A program made the position numbers and the translations under genes. From positions 1 to 52,645 of IMG/VR virus record IMGVR_UViG_3300028133_000007: a DNA stretch of 52,645 nucleotides. One strand, 5' to 3'. Below are positions 17,001 through 27,277 of this stretch, piece by piece. The stretch is from a virus. The notes beneath the pieces are model-generated. The model ran no database searches. It had not been told where the DNA came from and saw only the letters and a program-made list of their open reading frames with translations. Each line of letters starts with the position of its first letter. Within the stretch, counting starts at the first letter, position 1.

Positions 17001-18391
17001 TTAGATTTAAACAGACAGCATACGGTGAAATAAATTTCTCAACATCTGAAACTATAACACAATCTAATATGGTTATCAAAGATAACAACGGACAAATTAT
17101 ATCATCGAATCATTGTGAATTAGTAGCGGGTGCTGGCAATTCATATAAAATTATATTCTGGACAATAGATCCAGGCACTTCAAGTTTATTAGATGTTTTT
17201 GTAGGCGATGGTAGTGCCACTACTACATTAGCAGACTTTGGAGTCAAAGTTGTGGCCGATGTACAAGTAGCTAAGAAAGTTGAAGTACAAACATCATCTT
17301 ACGTTACTACAAGTGCATATGTTTATGATGAATATAGAATAAGTTCAGGATACATTGATCCTACAAGAGTTAAATTACTGACATTAAGTGCAGACGGAAA
17401 TCCATATGGATTATTGAATGTATTTAATTTAAAAGATGACCAAGGAAACGTGACTTCATCTAAATTTATTATAGAGTCATACAAATTCAGTCATGCAGGC
17501 TATGAAAATATAGATTTACATAGAGCATCAAAATCTGCAACAGCGGCACCAAATGCCGGAACAGTTAGTAACCCAACACCAGAAGGCAATTTACCAAGTT
17601 ATAAAATATGGTTTAACACAGATGATAGCGAATGGTACTTATATCAAGCAGGTACTTGGTCAAAATCGTTTGTGTACTATGAACAATCTCCTACAGTTAT
17701 TTGGTATGGCGACACACAATACTCAGTAGTCGATGGCAAAAGTTTTGTTGAAGACAAATTTATGAGTTATAGATGGGATCATTATGCAGACGTAGATAAA
17801 AGAATTGATCCTAGTACAAGTAATATCGTTGACATGTATGTTCTTACAAGTGACTATGTAAGACAAGTAAATCAATGGATAGCAGGTGGTTTCAAAACAG
17901 CAGTACCTACATCTCCAAATAATTACGAATTGTCAACATTGATGAGTGGTATTGAACCCAAATCGTCTATTGCAGACCATATTTCATATATACCAGTCAA
18001 GTTCAAATACTTGTTCGGCAACTTCGCATCTCCTGAAAATCAGGCTACATTCAAAGTTGTTAAGAAATCAGGAACAGCATATACTGACAGTGAGGTCAAG
18101 ACCGCAGTGTCAACTAAAGTAAATGAATACTTCGAATTAGATAACTGGGAGTTTGGTGACACATTCTACTTCTCAGAATTAGCATCATACTTACATAATC
18201 AACTTGGAGATTATATTGCAAGTGTTGTTACAACACCTAAATATTCTACTAGCGGTTTTACAGACTTGCTAAGTATTACTAGTGAACCAAATGAAATTTT
18301 CTTAAGTGTAACAACATCAGAAAATGTTAAAATCATTTCAGCAATTTCATCATCAGAACTTCAAGGCGAGGATGTAGTAAGCAATGGCTAA
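14045..18391 (+). CDS. 6: baseplate wedge protein gp6 (baseplate J family), enlarged
   Basis: 1448 aa, more than twice T4 gp6 (660 aa). The N-terminus is diagnostic: YDFDTIRESLLAYINKTYPE, DFIASSEFIAILDLVAYLGHSLAFRSDMNTRENFMDTAERRESILRMARTLGY, the J-type segment in which wedge proteins dimerise to form the iris of the baseplate. The C-terminal third also looks gp6-like, with repeated beta-rich segments and SVKVNEYFELDNWEFGDTFYFSELASYLHNQLGDYI-type spacing (seen near residues 1350-1400). The middle, about 600-1150, is extra beta-rich material. It overlaps the next gene by 8 nt. A two-residue K/E-rich opening and weak SD are unremarkable. Confidence 0.9.
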   Translation: MSQERIDNLFASESWTSVYTAFSNVSLKSYDFDTIRESLLAYINKTYPEKFNDFIASSEFIAILDLVAYLGHSLAFRSDMNTRENFMDTAERRESILRMARTLGYTKTRPINASGMMKITSVTTTEDVADNEGNSLAGNVVNWNDSNDVDWYEKFITVLNSSFNKNTKIQDPSASLNIGNVENYLYEVNENKNSKSIAYAFTSNVAGANRRFEAVRASIENNKIIEGAPLNDKNFTIINRNDNLGPASDRTGFFVLAKAGQLQFENFRYGIKASNRVETLTDANVSNTDVWLHKLDSNLNYKSDVTKVDNDTRETAIYNSLRTGNGDLVNISTGINNTIELRYPDGIFGNAAFGDYRAWFRTCTNENFSVNSGDISNVTISIPYTGADDKSYRLTITMASTKDFGENFAGETFTSVRRIAQKSYYAQDRMVNAQDYNVYPLTLGNNIVRKLKSVNTSFAGNSRYFEMDDVTGHHSNLSITGTDGSVFVEDESLNMSLYFNRTSGNSDDFIRNELSRAIGHPSLFNKFYHLYRDAASINIDVNELYTKSPLNNLQIEGTAPWNIEQGDYVKILGESSTEYYARVKKVVSTDPGQIILDRVITEKGTLKSVIRGYRSKFTEAEITAIKTQKIDDLNVTSFTLYYDVAQGQTTKWEWKIWDGVVDLSDKIKVEYEYNPGIRTHETMYVAKINGKKVVFESYDQVRFYYGNNEVVVDNETNLAERDKLLINYYDGAKTVTSSDSNISDEITVGYTPVSEFASNGSGGGTFKAKYRNTGADVTYDYVENNSTISTVDYKHQLVSPAGITYDLPTSAITSPATPNNIIGSTPDFELELEVDDLSQYVSLLTNVEDDSVVTTGSETHISPNGMPIDGEQNAEAQANAVASHSTISSTNLKNIHGFKGEPSLSYFGSAPTTNNFLWIDTSSLPTGETRETATFGMTGVQKDFITEYLSGTSSYKFTYPYKNWNVQPDGTGGDGITQSDTAENDVRFKQTAYGEINFSTSETITQSNMVIKDNNGQIISSNHCELVAGAGNSYKIIFWTIDPGTSSLLDVFVGDGSATTTLADFGVKVVADVQVAKKVEVQTSSYVTTSAYVYDEYRISSGYIDPTRVKLLTLSADGNPYGLLNVFNLKDDQGNVTSSKFIIESYKFSHAGYENIDLHRASKSATAAPNAGTVSNPTPEGNLPSYKIWFNTDDSEWYLYQAGTWSKSFVYYEQSPTVIWYGDTQYSVVDGKSFVEDKFMSYRWDHYADVDKRIDPSTSNIVDMYVLTSDYVRQVNQWIAGGFKTAVPTSPNNYELSTLMSGIEPKSSIADHISYIPVKFKYLFGNFASPENQATFKVVKKSGTAYTDSEVKTAVSTKVNEYFELDNWEFGDTFYFSELASYLHNQLGDYIASVVTTPKYSTSGFTDLLSITSEPNEIFLSVTTSENVKIISAISSSELQGEDVVSNG

Positions 18392-21300
18392 GAATAAAAT
18401 TTATGACTTTCTTCCGGGACATTTAAAGAATAGTGAATTACAAACTATCTTTGAAGGCACACTTGAACGAGCATTCTCAAAAGGCTCAGTCGAAAAGACA
18501 AGAGCATATGTTGGTAGAAAAGAAAAAGGAATAAACAGAGAAGAAGATATATATCTCTCGTTTCCTCCACATGCATATGGTCGTGAGAATTACGGTTTAG
18601 AACCAGTATACTCTAGTAAGAATGATAAGGTCTTTTATGAAGACATGTTGAATTCTTTATTTAATAAAGGTGCTTTGACAAATGACCATAGAAGATTATT
18701 CGATACTACAAAGAAAACAATTAATATACCAGTAGACTTAGACAAGTTTATAAACTACGAAATGTATTACTGGGTTAAGCCAGGATTCGACCTAACTATA
18801 ACTGGTAGTAATAAAAAACATTATGTTACGATTGCCAGGGACGATGCAAATCTTTTTGCAGTTGATAACTGGTGGTCTAATGAAAACTCATGGTATCATT
18901 ACGATGATATAAAATCATTTATAACAAGTACAAATAGTGATAAGATAGAACAAGCTAAACGTCCTATCATAGAATTTGATAGTAGAATAGAACTTGGAAA
19001 TGATAGTTTAAATAAAGTCGCTTCAACAGATTGGGAGTTTCCTACATTTAAAATATATGACAAAGATGGCAATGCTGGAAATATAGTAGATTCAAAAATC
19101 TTTTCATATGTGATTGGTGATTCCGCATTATATAACGCAGACCAAGAATTAGGATTTGTTCCATTATTAAAAGCAGGCGATTATGCTAGTGAATTTCAAT
19201 TTATTGTTGATATACCTGATAATGCACAATATGATTTAGATGGAGTAATGACTGGTATCTATATTGATACTACATTCGATTATAGAAACTTTAGACAAGA
19301 GTATGGAAGAGAATCTGGGAAAGTATTAACCTTATCACAAACACCAAAGACAACTAATGCCGTTGATGTTTATGTTGAGGGTATGAAACAGATTGCTAAT
19401 TATACAGTTGATTTGACAAACAATACAGTGACATTGGATAATGAACCAGATGGGTTTGTGTATATTGATTACTGTACAAAAAGCGGTGTAGTAAATGATG
19501 GCGACAACGGCTTTCAACGATTGCATCACTCAATAGAATTTAACGTAGATAATAAAAGCTACAATAATATAAATTTATCATACTCAATATTGTATGAACA
19601 TTTTTTAAGAATTTTAGAAACTGCTCCTGGTCTTACCGGTGAAGCAAATGGATTTAATAACTTTAGAAACCTAAATACTGTTGGACATCTTAACACTTTT
19701 CATAATAAAGGAAGTGTGTTAGTTACAAACTCTGTTGATGTTAAAGATGCATTCTTTTCTATAACAAGGGATGATTATGACCCAATAAAAGCAGTTGAGT
19801 TTTTATCAACAACGTATCAAGGATACAAAAACAAATTAGTAACGACAGTAAGAGATATTCTCAATGATGCAGGAAGCCAATCTAAATCAGACTTAATGAT
19901 TTTAGAAGAAGCAATAAATCTAATTGCATTATCAAAGAGAGATAGCATTAGTATATTTGATAAACTTGACATGATTAATCATGGTGAATTATACTCTAAT
20001 TACCAAGAAGCAGAAATAACAGAAATTATAGCAGATGCTACTGAACAGTTTGTACCTGATGAATTAGGAGCTATAGCGTTTCCTGAAACTCTGTCAGTAT
20101 TTAAAGATGGTGTATTGCAAAGACTTAACATAGATTATACTATCATTATCAGTCAAGGCGGTAAGGATATTTTAAATTTTAGGTCTCCGGTATCAGGCAA
20201 CAGTACTATCTATCTTAGAAGATATGATAGCATCAAAGAAACATTCGTCCCACCAAGTGCTACATACTTGAAATTATACCCAGCATTTAGACCTATGATT
20301 ATGGATGATATGGGATATAGTTCCGGAGTAACACAATTCCTTATAGGACATGACGGTTCAAGAATGAAACTTTGGGGCGACAAGACAGATGACATTATGT
20401 TAATGTTTGAAACTCTTATATGGAACAACCTAGATGATAATCTTGCAAGAACAAATTTAGATGCTGTAAATTATGGGGTGTACAAATCTGCACCAAGCGA
20501 ATGGTCTAATTCTGAAAAGAACTACACGATGTATCCTTTCTTTAAGAAATGGCTAATTAGAAATAATATAGATGATTTACAGAATACAGGATTTGATGCT
20601 AGTGATTGGACTACATGGAATTATAGAAACATAAATGCAGACTCTCCGGGACACTGGCGTGGTATATTTAAATATGCATACAATACAGATAATCCTATAG
20701 AAGAACCGTGGAAAACAATAGGACTTTCACAAGAGCCTACAACGTTTAGAACTACATACGGTTCCAACTTTGCTGACCCAAGTTTTTGGTCTAACTTATT
20801 TTCTATTAATAATATCACAAATGTTCCAATTCCAGTCGATGCTGGCGGCAACTATATTGATATTAATAATTTATTTTTTAGCGGATCAATCTTAAACAAT
20901 GATATAGGCAGATTATCAGAAGATTGGGAATTCGGTGATGGATCTCCAGTAGAAATGGCATGGAAGAATTCAAGTGAATATCCTTTCATAGAATTCATAC
21001 TAATGATGCTGACCAAACCTTTCAAAATATTCCACACATACAAAGATGAAATTGATACGAGTATTTCAATTTACAATAGTAGAGAAGGATATAATACTGC
21101 AAATATCATAATACAAAAACAAGATTATGAATTTAAACTTGGCTCAAAGCTAGGTGGATTTGTTAATAACTTCAAGCTGTTAGCAGAAAATACATCTATG
21201 ACTAACAGTAAATATACAGAAATTCCTAAAGACAATTATGATTTAGTAATACATTCTGGTGAGCCGAATAGAAGTGAATTTTTCAGTGCTATTGTTATTG

Positions 21301-24300
21301 AAAAAGTTTCATTAGATAGCCCTCATCCGGTATATTCAAAAGCAAATACTATGACATATCTAAAAGGTGATATTGTCTTAAATGAGTTTGACGGCAAATA
21401 TTACAGAAGAATAGCAGAGTCACAGACAGCAAAAGAACAACAATCAAGTCCTATAATTCAATTTGATTATCAAGCATGGTCTCTTATCTCTCAACCAAAG
21501 ACACAATCATTTGGATATAGAATACAAGGATATGACGATATCAATCCTACATTCTTTGCAATGGATTGGGATAGAACATCTGGCGAAAAGGCATTCAGTA
21601 CTAAAGGCGACAGAATGCATCTTTCTGATTGGCAACAAGGAAACTATTATAGACAAGATTCTTATATGAAATATCAAGGACAGCCTTATGTTTGTCTAAA
21701 TGCACATACATCTACTACATTGATAGATGATAACATTGAGGATTGGAAACAGCTAGTAGAATGGCCAGTTACTAATGTAGTTACAGCATACGGTTGGAAA
21801 AAGTTTAAAAATGATGCTGTAAAAACATTCAACTATGGTGATATTTTAACTTCGATAGATGATGTCGCACACTTGATGGTAGGCTATCAGGAATATTTAG
21901 GACTGATAGGTTGGGGATTTACGGATATAGATGAAGATGGAAACACCATTGACTTTAAACAGCTTTTATTAAAATTCTTAGAATGGAGTTCAGAGACACA
22001 TGAACCAGGAGACTTTATTACACTATCTCCTGTATTATTAACAGGTAGTTTCACTGCACCATATGGTGTCGCATCAGTTAGAAAAGAAACACATAAAAAC
22101 TTCTATCGTGTTGTAGATGCATCTGGAAGATTAATTCCAAACTCAGAAATATCATTCACAACAGATGGCAAGGCCATAAACTTTAGAAGTAATGTTCCGG
22201 TATACGGGATGAAGATTGATATACAAGACGTAGAACATGCGTTTGTAGTAGACAGAGTAGATAGTTATGGTGACATAATATATGATCCTCATATGCACAA
22301 TAGAAACTTACGTATGCAAATTGATTGTAATAGGCAGTCAGATTGGGACGGAACTTTAACAGTTGACGGTTATTTAACATACGGCGATGAACTAATACCT
22401 AACTTTGAAACAATGGCAGAAGAGTCAAAGTATTACAGAGATACACTTATTGACCAAAGTTTGGAAGCAATAAATGGGCTAAAAGGTTCACAAATAGGAT
22501 ATAACAAACGAGCATACTTAAGCAATCACGGCATTGAAAGAGAAAGTGCGTTAGAATTCTATAAAGGCTTCTTGGCACATAAAGGAACTGAGTCTTCTAT
22601 TAACAGAATTATTAACAACAATAGTAACTTCAAAGATATTACTCACCAAGATGTTTGGGCAATAAAAGTAGATGACTATGGTAAAGTAAACAACGGATAT
22701 AATATAACTAAGTCTGTCAACACTATTGACATTTTAAGTGACCCACATGCTGTAGAATTTGATACGCTTCCTAGGCCTTTTGTGTACAGAGATATTACAA
22801 AAGAATTTCCAATTAGAACTACAGGATATGTGGATGGAAATGACGTTAATTACACAGTAAAAACAGAATATGATTTAACATCATTGAATGCCAATACATT
22901 ATATGAAGGCGATACAGCTTGGTTGCAGTTCGACCCAATACGTGAATGGGACGTAAGACGCTTAAGTGAAGTAGCAGAAATTTCTTATGTTGGTGAAACA
23001 GAAGACAATCAGTTATATTTGGGTTTAGTAAATGAAATTGATATCGTTGATAGCGTATATATAAAAATTAAAAATGAAACTATTGATCCAGAAATTGCAG
23101 ATTATTATTATCTAGTAAGCAACGGCACAAAAGAAGTAGGCGGAATTACAATATATGAGTACCTAGTATTTGAATTAAATTATGAACCTCTTATTGTAGA
23201 AATCGATAGTTCAACATCTAGCAGTTTGTTTGTACCAACTTCATCCTCACAAGGAGTTGAAGCAATAGGCTCAGTAAGTAACCCAGTATTTGCATCAGGT
23301 GATGCATTAGTAATTGATGGCATAAGCTATACTTACACACCAGGGTCTGGTTCAGTATCAAGTGGAATTGCAATAGGTGGTGACGGTGCAACAGTTGATC
23401 CGGTAATATCAGCAAATGAAAAAATGCAAATGGTTGTATATGGAAACAATGGAACTATTGTAAACTCGAATACAGTTGTTACATTTAGAGGAACAACAGC
23501 AACAGCAACATCGGCGTTAGCGTCAGTCAAAGATGACATAATTGAAATTGATGGTACACCATTGACTATTGGATATAGTGCAATTTCTAGCATCAGCGAG
23601 ACTTCATCTGTGACAGAAACAACTGCGGTTGCATCAGGTGATACTATTGTCGTTGATGGAACAACAAAGTCTTTTGCAGACTTAACTGTTACTGGAACTG
23701 TTTCAGCGCCAACTATACCTCAAAACAAACCACTACAGGTTAATGGAACATTGCTATCACTAACCGCGGCAGATGATATAGATGCAGTTATACTAAACAT
23801 TAATACGAATAGTCTTGATGTTATTGCAAGTAAAACAGCGAATGATGAGTTAATATTAACTACAACAAGTGGTGTACTTGAACTATCAGGTTCCGCACTA
23901 ACTGACTTGGGTTTATCAACTACTTCATCATATAAACAAAGTAAGTTTAAAAATATTGCTACAGAACTATCTACAATATCAGGTATAACATCTACTGTAT
24001 CAGCGGGCGGATTGTTAACTATTGCAAGTACAAACAACACAATGACATTGGCTGGGACAGCATTGTCGGTGTTAGGCATGACTGCTGGTAATTATAGTGC
24101 AACAAGTAATCCAACTGCACAATCGGTTGTTAATCAAATCAATGCGTTGGGTATTGTAGACGCATCAGCATCAGGTAACGCAATAACAATTTCTAGTTCA
24201 AATTCAGATTTAGTTATTACAGAAACAACACCGGGCGCTATGGGCAGACTAGGATTTGCTACAACTACTGTAACAGTAGACGCACTAACAAATATTATTG

Positions 24301-27224
24301 AAGATATTCAAAATCAAGCATTACAGGGTGTAACAGGTGTAACATTATCTAAGAGTGCATCGGGCAGACAATTACAGATTGTTAGTTCACAGTCAAGTAT
24401 AGTTCTTTCTAATATAACTGGTAATCCATTAAACGATTTGGGTATACTTGTAGGAACTTATAATAATTCTACAACAGTAAGTAGCAGTGCATCAGAATTC
24501 AAAGATTATATAAACTCACAATCAAGTGATATCATTGTAAATATTACAAGTGATGGTAGAATGGTATTCACTACAAGTGCAGTTAGTTTAACATTTAGCG
24601 GAACCACAGACGCAATGTTATCTAAGTTAGGATTATATAGAGACTATACAAGTGTTACAAGTAACGCAAACTTTAAAGCAATGCGTTGGAAGTCAATGAG
24701 ATTTACTCCTAATTATTTGTTTGAAACATTTGACGAGTTCTATACAGACTTAGGATTAAATGCAGAGGCTTTGATTTGGGCAGATGATTATATAAGTGAA
24801 GGTTGGGCTGTCTTAAACAGAAATAGCACTGGTTCTCTTTTAATAAGAAACAGACAAGCAAACACACTTGAAGTAGATTACATGAAGCGTGTGATAATAA
24901 AAGATGGTAATAACTTCTTTAACTATCAACTATATGACCCACTTAACTTAAAATTCCCAGGTTCAGCAACAAGAGATATTGATTACGTTACATGGGAAGA
25001 TCCGGCTGGGTATGATACTACAACAGACAATGAACTATGGCTTGATGAGAACTTAGGAAAGATTTGGTGGGACACTACACTCGCACGTTACTATAGGTAT
25101 AATGATTATGGAGACGCAAACAAATTAATAGTCGAATCATTTGCATCAAAGTATTGGGGCAAGTTGGTTGCAGGTTCAGAGATTAATATTAAACAATGGT
25201 CTAAGAGCGAACAATTACCAGAAGGAATAACAAAGTTCACAACCAAAGTGTACTTTGATACAACAAAGAATAAATCTATTACTGAATACTACTATTGGAG
25301 TGAAGTGGGAAACAGTCCAGTCGCTGGTAAGACATTAAGCATTGCAGAAATAAAAATGCTACTTGAAAGCGGTGATATTAATAATAAGTTTATTCCAATT
25401 TCAAATAATAAAATACTTATAAGCAACAATGCATACATATTTGAAAACGAATCGATTGATGTTTCTATCGAATATAGAGTAACATCAGATATATCAGCCA
25501 AACACACAGATTGGAAATTCGTCAAAGAAGGCGGAAAATATGATACGAGTGTAGTTGATGGCGAACTACAAAGGCAAATGATTGATAGTATCGCTAATGT
25601 TCATTTTGAACAGTATGACCAGAAGAAAGTTGAGCAATCTATGTTGGGTGATCCTAATCACACAATTATAACATTCCCAATTCTTTCAGGTTTATATGGC
25701 GGCGGCAGAGACGATGCAACCATCGATGATACCGTTGTTACACTTAACTCTAAAATAATCGATGCATCAGATATTGGGTTTGATATTTCTACAACAAATC
25801 CAAATTTGGCTAAGTTGCTAATTGCTAAGTCAGTAACAGTATTACCAGACGATGTAGTAAGAGTTTACAGAATGATACCTACAGAAAATAATTGGTTTAC
25901 GAATCTACAAATTGCTAGAGAAAACTTTGCATCAATTCTTAACAAAGAGTTGTCTAACAAACACTTAACAGGTAGCTTCCCATTCTATAAAGATTTTATA
26001 GAACCAGACCAACTTGCATTATCATTGGGTGACTGGTACTTAGCAGACGAATACAAAGAAATTAAGAGATACGGATATCTATCAAAGACACGCAACTTTG
26101 ACATGCTAAAATTATACAAAGAAGGCGTAACATCATTCAAGTTAGAATTGCCTACACACGATGAGTATTATGCTGAACATGACGGTGCTTTGCGTTTAGT
26201 TCATAGTTCAAAGAACGCACTTAGATTATCTTATAATGATTTAGTATTTCCAGAGAATGACCAAGCATCTGCAAAATATTACGAAAATGCATTAGGTGTT
26301 CAAATACACGAACTAATGGGATTGTTAATAACATATCCTAAGAGAAATCTTCTTAACAATCTATTATTTGGTATGATTAATTATATGTATACTGAGAAAA
26401 CACATCCAGATTGGATATTCAAATCAAGCTATATTGATATCACAATGTATCATAGAGACTTAAGACAGTATGCTATATATCAACGTGACAGCGAAGAAGA
26501 TATTTTAGAATATCTAACTGAGGCAAAACCGTATCATACAAAGATACGAACAAAGACACGCATATACGGAAAAGACGAACTTATAAAGTCAGACGTAGAT
26601 ATTGAAGAAAAAATGGAAATCTCACTTGACTTTGGTAACCATTCACGTTATATTGAATCAGACACTATTGACGGCGGCGATGAGCAGATTATCGATGCAG
26701 ATAATTATGTCGATATCGCAGACGGAACATGGGAACAAGGAAGACTATTAAGAACCAGACAAGAATATACTGCCGAAGCAGGCGGGTTCGATACTGGTCT
26801 TGTACTTCCTACAATACTAGATTCATCTACTGTGATGGTTAAGCAATATACAGATGCAACGAAGACAACGCACGACAAAACATACATGTTCGTATATGAC
26901 ATGTTCGGACGTGGTTGGAGAATTGGAGTTGATGCAGAATCTACAGCAACATCATTTGATGGTACAACAGTTGTAGTAGATACACCAGCATCATTTAAGA
27001 CTGCATCTAAGAAGAATAAGAAACTAATTGCTTTTGAAAACGAAACAACAGGTGTTATAGAATTTATGACATACAATAAGAAAGCAAGTCAAAACCTTAC
27101 TATTGACGAAAGAGGACTCTATACAGGATTGCATACAGCACCGGGATCAACTAGCAAAGTATATGCGTTAGATACGCCACTTGAAATGGTTCTTCACGGA
27201 AAACTTAAGACAGAATGGATATAA
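18384..27224 (+). CDS. giant baseplate wedge protein, gp7-like by position
   Basis: 2946 aa. It begins MAKNKIYDFLPGHLKNSELQTIFEGTLERAF, then a long series of beta-rich and mixed domains. In T4 the gene after gp6 is gp7 (1032 aa), which holds wedges together and anchors fibre proteins; this protein keeps the position but is nearly three times longer, as in some marine T4-like phages. Residues about 1780-2085 consist of five degenerate repeats of 55-63 aa (listed separately). Residues after 2100 return to charged, aromatic-rich sequence; a segment near 2690 (SEEDILEYLTEAKPYHTKIR) looks like a conserved helix. It could be gp7 fused to receptor-facing modules. I cannot assign individual domains further. 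The start overlaps gp6 (AATGGCTAA). Confidence 0.66.
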   Translation: MAKNKIYDFLPGHLKNSELQTIFEGTLERAFSKGSVEKTRAYVGRKEKGINREEDIYLSFPPHAYGRENYGLEPVYSSKNDKVFYEDMLNSLFNKGALTNDHRRLFDTTKKTINIPVDLDKFINYEMYYWVKPGFDLTITGSNKKHYVTIARDDANLFAVDNWWSNENSWYHYDDIKSFITSTNSDKIEQAKRPIIEFDSRIELGNDSLNKVASTDWEFPTFKIYDKDGNAGNIVDSKIFSYVIGDSALYNADQELGFVPLLKAGDYASEFQFIVDIPDNAQYDLDGVMTGIYIDTTFDYRNFRQEYGRESGKVLTLSQTPKTTNAVDVYVEGMKQIANYTVDLTNNTVTLDNEPDGFVYIDYCTKSGVVNDGDNGFQRLHHSIEFNVDNKSYNNINLSYSILYEHFLRILETAPGLTGEANGFNNFRNLNTVGHLNTFHNKGSVLVTNSVDVKDAFFSITRDDYDPIKAVEFLSTTYQGYKNKLVTTVRDILNDAGSQSKSDLMILEEAINLIALSKRDSISIFDKLDMINHGELYSNYQEAEITEIIADATEQFVPDELGAIAFPETLSVFKDGVLQRLNIDYTIIISQGGKDILNFRSPVSGNSTIYLRRYDSIKETFVPPSATYLKLYPAFRPMIMDDMGYSSGVTQFLIGHDGSRMKLWGDKTDDIMLMFETLIWNNLDDNLARTNLDAVNYGVYKSAPSEWSNSEKNYTMYPFFKKWLIRNNIDDLQNTGFDASDWTTWNYRNINADSPGHWRGIFKYAYNTDNPIEEPWKTIGLSQEPTTFRTTYGSNFADPSFWSNLFSINNITNVPIPVDAGGNYIDINNLFFSGSILNNDIGRLSEDWEFGDGSPVEMAWKNSSEYPFIEFILMMLTKPFKIFHTYKDEIDTSISIYNSREGYNTANIIIQKQDYEFKLGSKLGGFVNNFKLLAENTSMTNSKYTEIPKDNYDLVIHSGEPNRSEFFSAIVIEKVSLDSPHPVYSKANTMTYLKGDIVLNEFDGKYYRRIAESQTAKEQQSSPIIQFDYQAWSLISQPKTQSFGYRIQGYDDINPTFFAMDWDRTSGEKAFSTKGDRMHLSDWQQGNYYRQDSYMKYQGQPYVCLNAHTSTTLIDDNIEDWKQLVEWPVTNVVTAYGWKKFKNDAVKTFNYGDILTSIDDVAHLMVGYQEYLGLIGWGFTDIDEDGNTIDFKQLLLKFLEWSSETHEPGDFITLSPVLLTGSFTAPYGVASVRKETHKNFYRVVDASGRLIPNSEISFTTDGKAINFRSNVPVYGMKIDIQDVEHAFVVDRVDSYGDIIYDPHMHNRNLRMQIDCNRQSDWDGTLTVDGYLTYGDELIPNFETMAEESKYYRDTLIDQSLEAINGLKGSQIGYNKRAYLSNHGIERESALEFYKGFLAHKGTESSINRIINNNSNFKDITHQDVWAIKVDDYGKVNNGYNITKSVNTIDILSDPHAVEFDTLPRPFVYRDITKEFPIRTTGYVDGNDVNYTVKTEYDLTSLNANTLYEGDTAWLQFDPIREWDVRRLSEVAEISYVGETEDNQLYLGLVNEIDIVDSVYIKIKNETIDPEIADYYYLVSNGTKEVGGITIYEYLVFELNYEPLIVEIDSSTSSSLFVPTSSSQGVEAIGSVSNPVFASGDALVIDGISYTYTPGSGSVSSGIAIGGDGATVDPVISANEKMQMVVYGNNGTIVNSNTVVTFRGTTATATSALASVKDDIIEIDGTPLTIGYSAISSISETSSVTETTAVASGDTIVVDGTTKSFADLTVTGTVSAPTIPQNKPLQVNGTLLSLTAADDIDAVILNINTNSLDVIASKTANDELILTTTSGVLELSGSALTDLGLSTTSSYKQSKFKNIATELSTISGITSTVSAGGLLTIASTNNTMTLAGTALSVLGMTAGNYSATSNPTAQSVVNQINALGIVDASASGNAITISSSNSDLVITETTPGAMGRLGFATTTVTVDALTNIIEDIQNQALQGVTGVTLSKSASGRQLQIVSSQSSIVLSNITGNPLNDLGILVGTYNNSTTVSSSASEFKDYINSQSSDIIVNITSDGRMVFTTSAVSLTFSGTTDAMLSKLGLYRDYTSVTSNANFKAMRWKSMRFTPNYLFETFDEFYTDLGLNAEALIWADDYISEGWAVLNRNSTGSLLIRNRQANTLEVDYMKRVIIKDGNNFFNYQLYDPLNLKFPGSATRDIDYVTWEDPAGYDTTTDNELWLDENLGKIWWDTTLARYYRYNDYGDANKLIVESFASKYWGKLVAGSEINIKQWSKSEQLPEGITKFTTKVYFDTTKNKSITEYYYWSEVGNSPVAGKTLSIAEIKMLLESGDINNKFIPISNNKILISNNAYIFENESIDVSIEYRVTSDISAKHTDWKFVKEGGKYDTSVVDGELQRQMIDSIANVHFEQYDQKKVEQSMLGDPNHTIITFPILSGLYGGGRDDATIDDTVVTLNSKIIDASDIGFDISTTNPNLAKLLIAKSVTVLPDDVVRVYRMIPTENNWFTNLQIARENFASILNKELSNKHLTGSFPFYKDFIEPDQLALSLGDWYLADEYKEIKRYGYLSKTRNFDMLKLYKEGVTSFKLELPTHDEYYAEHDGALRLVHSSKNALRLSYNDLVFPENDQASAKYYENALGVQIHELMGLLITYPKRNLLNNLLFGMINYMYTEKTHPDWIFKSSYIDITMYHRDLRQYAIYQRDSEEDILEYLTEAKPYHTKIRTKTRIYGKDELIKSDVDIEEKMEISLDFGNHSRYIESDTIDGGDEQIIDADNYVDIADGTWEQGRLLRTRQEYTAEAGGFDTGLVLPTILDSSTVMVKQYTDATKTTHDKTYMFVYDMFGRGWRIGVDAESTATSFDGTTVVVDTPASFKTASKKNKKLIAFENETTGVIEFMTYNKKASQNLTIDERGLYTGLHTAPGSTSKVYALDTPLEMVLHGKLKTEWI
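23730..24635 (+). repeat. five degenerate 55-63-aa protein repeats, flagellar hook-IN-like
   Basis: Within the giant wedge protein, five consecutive units share the layout: (x)INxxxx(I/V)xxxxxxxxxLxIxSxxxxxxLxGTxxxxLG(L/M/F/I). Unit ends are SALTDLGL, TALSVLGM, PGAMGRLGF, NPLNDLGI and AMLSKLGL. The INxxxxxVxAS..G.L.I.S pattern resembles the Hook-IN motif of flagellin/FliD caps. The codons differ between units, so this is an old protein-level repeat, not a recent DNA duplication. Confidence 0.65.
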
Positions 27225-27244
27225 AACCATATAGAGAGTATTTT

Positions 27245-27253
27245 GATAAATAG
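27245..27253 (+). promoter_or_regulatory. T4-type late promoter box (GATAAATAG)
   Basis: GATAAATAG lies 25 nt before the ATG at 27278, in the only gap (53 nt) between the wedge operon and the fibre-like genes. The octamer is the same as at 2822 and 13650. Confidence 0.78.
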
Positions 27254-27277
27254 TTAAGATTACTAAGAGAGATAAAA

